From assembly GCA_905250115.1 (NCBI GenBank), contig CAJNOI010000028.1, positions 372,001-436,000 of the forward strand: 64,000 bases of DNA. Reading direction: 5' to 3'. The stretch comes from Adineta steineri. Its lineage: Eukaryota > Rotifera > Eurotatoria > Adinetida > Adinetidae. The notes under the pieces were generated by a model. It saw only the letters and a program-made list of their open reading frames with translations, did not search any database and was not told where the DNA came from. Position numbers and translations under genes: made by a program. Shown here piece by piece: positions 59,461 through 64,000 of this stretch. Each line of letters starts with the position of its first letter. Positions within the stretch are counted from its first letter, which is position 1.

Positions 59461-62400
59461 ATGTCGCGTACTCAACAAAAATTGCAAGCTATGTCAGCTC
59501 AAGAATTATTAATACAAGAAAAGAAACGTTTAATCGAAGAAAAAATGCGTCTTGATAATGCAAAAAAAAGTCGGCATGAACGTAAGTTCATATTTTATCT
59601 AAAAAATTAATTGAATCTAATAAACATATATATCTAGCTACCAATCCACCTAATGTAAATAATAAGTAAGATTGAAAATCAAATGATGATTTGATTAATA
59701 TTTTCTATTTTTTATAATAGTTTCGAAAAGCCACAAACAGTAGGAAATAATATGTTTAAAAATGATGGTTCATTTCTTGAACAATTTCAAAAATCTCAAG
59801 GACAATCATCTGTAACAAGTCAAAATACTGATATACGACAAGTATATTTAAATTGTAAATTCTGAAAATAATTATATTAGAAATCTTTTAGTCATCATCG
59901 TATGGAAATGAATATCCATCAATGAATTCATCTCAACAATTTGCACCACCTTGGTTTCCGCCAAATCCTCAATCTTCTTCTATATTTGATCAAAATGGTC
60001 CGCTACCATTTCCGATGCCACCACCACCATTCAATCCATGTAAAAATAATTGAATCTTTCTTTAACTAATATGATTATATTTTGTTTTATTATTTTAGCT
60101 CAATTACCACCACCACCTTTTCCTCCTCCATTTAATACACAATCACCTTTTTTTCCACCTCCTCCATCGTCAGTTACTAATAATTCTTCTAATTTTGTTC
60201 CTCCACCATTTCTTCCACCATCATTTCCATTACCACCACCTGAACTTCTTTCAAAAATGTTTCAAGGACCTCCACCACCTTTACCAATTCCTACACCTGT
60301 AAATAATTCATCAACAACAACTGTTAATAATAATATTAAGAATGAAGATCTTTATGATCCTTTGAAAGTTGAAGATGAAGATGAGGAAGAAACTGAACAA
60401 AAAAAGAAACCAATTCAAAAACAAACTAGTAGAACATTTAATATAAAAAAAGAATATACAATCAAAATCGAACCAAGTATATTTTTAATAAACATTCCTG
60501 AAACAAAATATTTATTATTATGTATATATTTTCTAGATCAAGTAGCATCAACAAATACAAATCGTAAGTATAGTTCGAATTGAAAAGAACAAAAAAGAAA
60601 ACGTTATCAAATAAAATTTCATTAGGCGAAGGCAAAACACTTTTTTTTTATTTTTTCCATTATTTGAAAAACTGATCATTAATGCCGTGTTTGTCCAGTT
60701 TCTTCCTTAGAGTATGAACATCAGAAGCATGATAATGGTGGATATCGTCGACATCAAGGCACCACCACATCGACCGATCTTTCTTCTTCGTCGGCGTTGT
60801 GGTACATACATACACACTTTGGATATATTTATTCTTGTGTTGAGCTATCATTTTTTTCTTCGATTTTTATTTATACGATTATTAATTCAATGTATTTTTA
60901 TTTTACATATATAGGTGGAATGATGACGAAGACGACGATGGAGTTGACCGAAAACAAGATTCAATGAATAAACAAACGATCAATGATCGTAAGTATACAA
61001 TTTTAAAATCTCGATAATATACTTATATACTCGCTCATTATAGAGAACGAAATAAGATGGAAGCAAAGTATCACATGATGTATAAAATAAGAGCAAAGCT
61101 TGAAATGAAAAGGAGTTATAAGAACAGGACAAATCTCGTTATATCCCTGGATGTAAATTAGACGCTCTTCTGAGCATCCGTAACATCAACAGAGAAAAAA
61201 AAAAAAAGAATACTAAAAAATACATGTTAATGAAAAACCATTAAAATACAAAGGAAGGCATGAGCTTGATGAAACAAATCATCAGACAGCAGAAGGGAAG
61301 CATTTCCACTGCATACTGCTCTTGAATGAATCCATGTCTCTTCAGTTCATTGAAAAGATGAAAAGTCATATTAAAATCATACCAGTACACGCAAGTCTGG
61401 ATGTTGATGTCACTTATATGTTAACAACATGCGCTTAATTGTGTTATTGATTTTAGTGTAAGAGATCAGTGTATGGAATCAGTGAGAAGAACGGATGAAG
61501 TGTTGAACGATAGAGTAAGTTAAGACGATACATCGCATCACGTATGAATGTTATTAGGAAAGTCCGCTGGGACTATACCCATGTAAATTTTACATACATA
61601 CGAACAATTGTCTATTACGCAAGCCGTCACATATTTCGGATTGTTCGAAGCGTTAGTAGCAAGTTGATTAATATTAGAACCAATGGTAGTTGAGGATCTC
61701 GACCAAAATTGATGTATGCCGAAGCCGGAGTATTGCTCGTTGTTTCGTTGACAGAAGGAGGCGGATGCAAAAAAGGCTACCATTCGAGATGCGTACTCCA
61801 AAACAAAAATGACGTTGTTCATAGATTGTAAAGTACGTTTTGAGTATTCGATTTGTTTGTGGATGGTAGTTAGTGATAAACTCTCGCGCAGTGACCAGTA
61901 TGATACACACGTTGCTGAATGGTTATTAAATACATCGTGGATCCTTATTCGACAAGATATATAAAGGAATACCGTAACAATAAATGACTTCATCAATAAT
62001 AAACTTTGATAACGTGTGTAGCTGTACATTGTCTTAAAGTGAACAATTCTACCTATCTTGTGAAAGAATCAACAGCACTCCATAGAAATTGTTTGTGTTG
62101 GACTGCAGAAGATATTAAATTCATTAAGATGATACCAAATGTTCTAAGGTTGTGACATAAGTGAATTAGAATATTTTAATTGTTGACATAATGAATAAGA
62201 TTGAGCAAAATTGAAGATAATAATAGTTTTTTATTAGTTATTATGAAATAAAATAAACCAGAGCTTTCAGCACATCAAGTATCATCGTCACTAGAATAAA
62301 TACTGTATTGTGATGTTGATTAAGCATAATATAGTAAACTATAATTGTGTATCACTGAATTACAAGTAACAAATACACAATAAATAGAAAACTACGAATA

Positions 62401-63957
62401 TTTGTCTGTACAACTATAAATGATGACAATAATGTAACAGATCTTGATAGAATTAATACATATAACATTAAAACAGTATTTATTCTACTGACGATAGCAC
62501 TTGATGTGCTGAAAGCTCTAGTTTATTTTATTTTATAATAACTAATAAAAACTATTATTATATTCAGTTTTGTTTTATTGATGCAAAATCTGTTACATTA
62601 TTGTTATCATAACAAGATTGAACATACTTGAAAACATCTTGGAAGTGTTTGAGGAATAACAAGTAGATATTGATTAATGAATTGCTAGTCGTAAGAGTTA
62701 AAACGACGAATTTTGTGGAGGTGGTCTTTAATAAAAATGTTTGCACCTTCTCACGTCTCTACCAGTGCCAGAGATGGTTATAATGATTTCTAGACTGGAA
62801 TATGATATTGATTATATTTATTTTATTAAGAAGTCACGTACCTTAGTGAATATTGATAGTCCCTTATAAGGTACTTGGAGCAAATATTGTCGAAGATGTT
62901 TGTGCCTTCTCTCATCATGTTAAACGATTGGTTTGAATTGTGTACCAGAGTGTTCAAACCAGTACACAACAGGTGATGTCGGGATATTGTTATGAACCAA
63001 TATGGATGCTTGACTTCAAGCACAGAAGTGAGAAAATCGAACATTAGGGCTGCCAAATGTGACGATTTCTCACAGAAATTTTTTTTATACTGACGTTATT
63101 ACACTTTGTTATATTTCTTCTTATCGACAATCGCATCGATTTATATACCCGCCCATCAGAAAGAATGAAAGACATGAGAGAAAAGGACATTAAGGACGAA
63201 GTACGATGAGAACGAGGTATTTGTTAACCTCAGTATATAGGGACAATAAAATTGAATATTGAAAGAAAACGATGGAAGCACAGGATTACATGATATATAA
63301 AATAAGGGCCAACCTTGATATGATAAAGAATCATAAGAACAGAACAACTGAATATTTTTTTAAAATTCACTTTATTTATTTCAATATTTTTATTGTAGAA
63401 AATACGGAAGAGAATAATCGTAAACGTAAATCACGTTGGAGTGGTAAGTATCAAAACATTTTTTTAAAATAAAAACATGTAAAATAAATCTGATATATTA
63501 TAGCATCAGCAATTAAACAAGAAGCTGACGAACATAAGTTTGTTCAACAAATTCATGAAGGTTTGAAGAAGAAAAAACGATATTTTTTATTGAATTTTTT
63601 TGTTTTTTTTCAGCAACGGAGAAAGCAAAAACATTTGTTGCACAACTTAATGAACAAATGAAATTATATCCTGAAGGATATGATGCAACTAAAATGAAAG
63701 ATACTCAATATAATGAACAAAAAGAAGTATAAAGAAAAAAAACTTAAAAATTATTTATTTTATTTTAAAATAAAAAAATTAAATATTTATTTAGCTTCAA
63801 TCAATTTATCAGACTATGATGGTTAAACGACGAGAATTAGAAAAACTTGCAAGACAACAACATAATAAACGTGAATATGATTCTGATGAAGAAACTGATT
63901 ATGAAACTGGAACATGGGAACATCGTTTACGTGCAGCTGAAATGGATATAACACGCG
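59461..63957 (+). CDS. SUGP1: SUGP1-like splicing factor, 5' part (continues past window)
   Basis: Twelve exons are visible: 59461-59581, 59638-59665, 59721-59841, 59892-60039, 60099-60476, 60537-60563, 60711-60801, 60915-60988, 63399-63443, 63504-63560, 63614-63726, 63795-63957. The last ends at a donor, so the gene runs out of the window. The N-terminus (SAQELLIQEKKRLIEEKMRL, then KNDGSFLEQFQKSQ) and the later blocks NRKRKSRWS and EYDSDEETDYETGTWEHRLR follow SUGP1, a U2-snRNP-associated factor that activates DHX15 through a C-terminal G-patch; that patch would lie downstream. Odd features: a long proline-rich stretch (60099-60290) with an acidic region, and no SURP domain in the place expected. 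The intron 60989-63398 is 2410 bp against 50-150 bp elsewhere. If SURP exons are absent, this is a reduced form; the name rests on the terminal blocks. Confidence 0.78.
61060..61135 (+). repeat. Direct repeat copy A
   Basis: Similar at roughly three bases in four to copy B (63271-63346). Both begin GATGGAAGCA and keep the same open frame starting with Met-Glu-Ala and containing MYKIRAKLEM / IYKIRANLDM. Confidence 0.6.
61674..61920 (-). pseudogene. Retrotransposon integrase remnant
   Basis: On the minus strand one frame gives ITNYHPQTN and the next frame continues KQIEYSKRTLQSMN. Together they match the end of the catalytic core of Ty3/gypsy-type integrases (YHPQTNGQxE), with a small deletion at a CAAAT direct repeat that breaks the frame. 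Flanking sequence is too decayed to identify. Confidence 0.5.
62217..62563. mobile_element. Foldback / MITE-like element
   Basis: Arms of about 85 bp are near-perfect inverted copies: the left begins ATAATAATAGTTTTTTATTA and includes AGAGCTTTCAGCACATCAAG; the right is its reverse complement, ending in CTATTATTAT. They enclose about 175 bp with no coding signal. Weak similarity continues a few bases beyond the arms. Confidence 0.75.
63271..63346 (+). repeat. Direct repeat copy B
   Basis: Partner of copy A at 61060-61135, lying just upstream of SUGP1 exon 9. The two copies bracket the element-rich part of the intron. Confidence 0.6.
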
Positions 63958-64000
63958 GTTAGTATTTTATATTGATTCTTTTATTTTAATAATAAAAATT

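Larger units (their letters stand above)
60989..63398. mobile_element. Intron filled with mobile-element remnants
   Basis: This SUGP1 intron contains an integrase-like remnant, a 345-bp foldback element and a pair of diverged direct repeats. Its size and content point to nested insertion of transposons into an intron that was originally short. No intact transposase or reverse transcriptase frame is visible. Confidence 0.6.

Noticed and set aside
61538..62029. Minus-strand frame of 163 codons as a gene
   Set aside because: Contains only a frameshifted integrase motif; treated as a transposon remnant.
1..64000. tRNA, rRNA genes
   Set aside because: No convincing T-arm/acceptor pairing or rRNA core motif was found by eye; a covariance-model scan would be needed to exclude them.

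Overview
The window looks like nuclear DNA of a bdelloid rotifer, most like Rotaria. It is very AT-rich, has many GT-AG introns of about 45-80 bp inside metazoan genes, and carries families typical of bdelloids: ADP-ribosyltransferase/TPR proteins, F-box/leucine-rich-repeat genes and NHL-repeat proteins. It also holds a bacterial-looking DUF427 gene. The organism call is inference from gene content and architecture; no database was searched. Exon borders were placed by eye from splice sites and frame. Most multi-exon models sum to a multiple of three.

Layout. 1980-4368 (+) is a Frizzled receptor. 5668-6031 (-) is a small unknown protein. 7623-12476 (-) is a 12-exon ionotropic glutamate receptor of GluN3 type. 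About 12.5-17.6 kb is a gene desert with one GPCR pseudogene. 17635-20261 (-) is a secreted/type I membrane protein with a mucin-like stalk. 20.3-23.2 kb holds a decayed cullin-2-like fragment and little else. 23208-27078 (+) is an ADP-ribosyltransferase-TPR gene split by a 1.67-kb DNA transposon. 28400-30559 (-) is a membrane-anchored hexosaminidase D-like enzyme. 31312-31989 (-) is UBE2N (Ubc13). 32778-34818 (+) is the AP endonuclease APEX2, convergent with a DUF427 gene (34907-35191, -). 35926-47148 (+) is a set of NHL-repeat exons followed by a complete polycystin-1-like receptor/channel, probably one giant gene. 48216-51648 (+) is an F-box exon and then a strikingly regular array of 15 leucine-rich-repeat exons. 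52454-52729 (-) is a small Cys-rich protein. 53078-58469 (-) is LRRIQ1 in 19 exons. 59461 to the window end (+) is a SUGP1-like splicing factor with a 2.4-kb mobile-element-filled intron.

Most interesting point. The transposon in the ADP-ribosyltransferase gene has 22-bp perfect terminal inverted repeats, and these carry a splice donor and, as reverse complement, a splice acceptor. Splicing at those sites removes nearly the whole element and restores the host frame with a net gain of seven codons. The element therefore looks like an introner-type transposon that can behave as a new intron in either orientation. Other points worth checking are the NHL/polycystin fusion with no AG acceptor at the joint, a GluN3-like receptor with altered ligand-site and M3 motifs, the 141-bp LRR exon array, and the DUF427 gene as a transfer candidate.

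Functional links. There are no operons. UBE2N and APEX2 both serve DNA-damage tolerance, but they sit next to each other without evident co-regulation. Frizzled, the glutamate receptor and polycystin are sensory or signalling membrane proteins. LRRIQ1 is likely ciliary.
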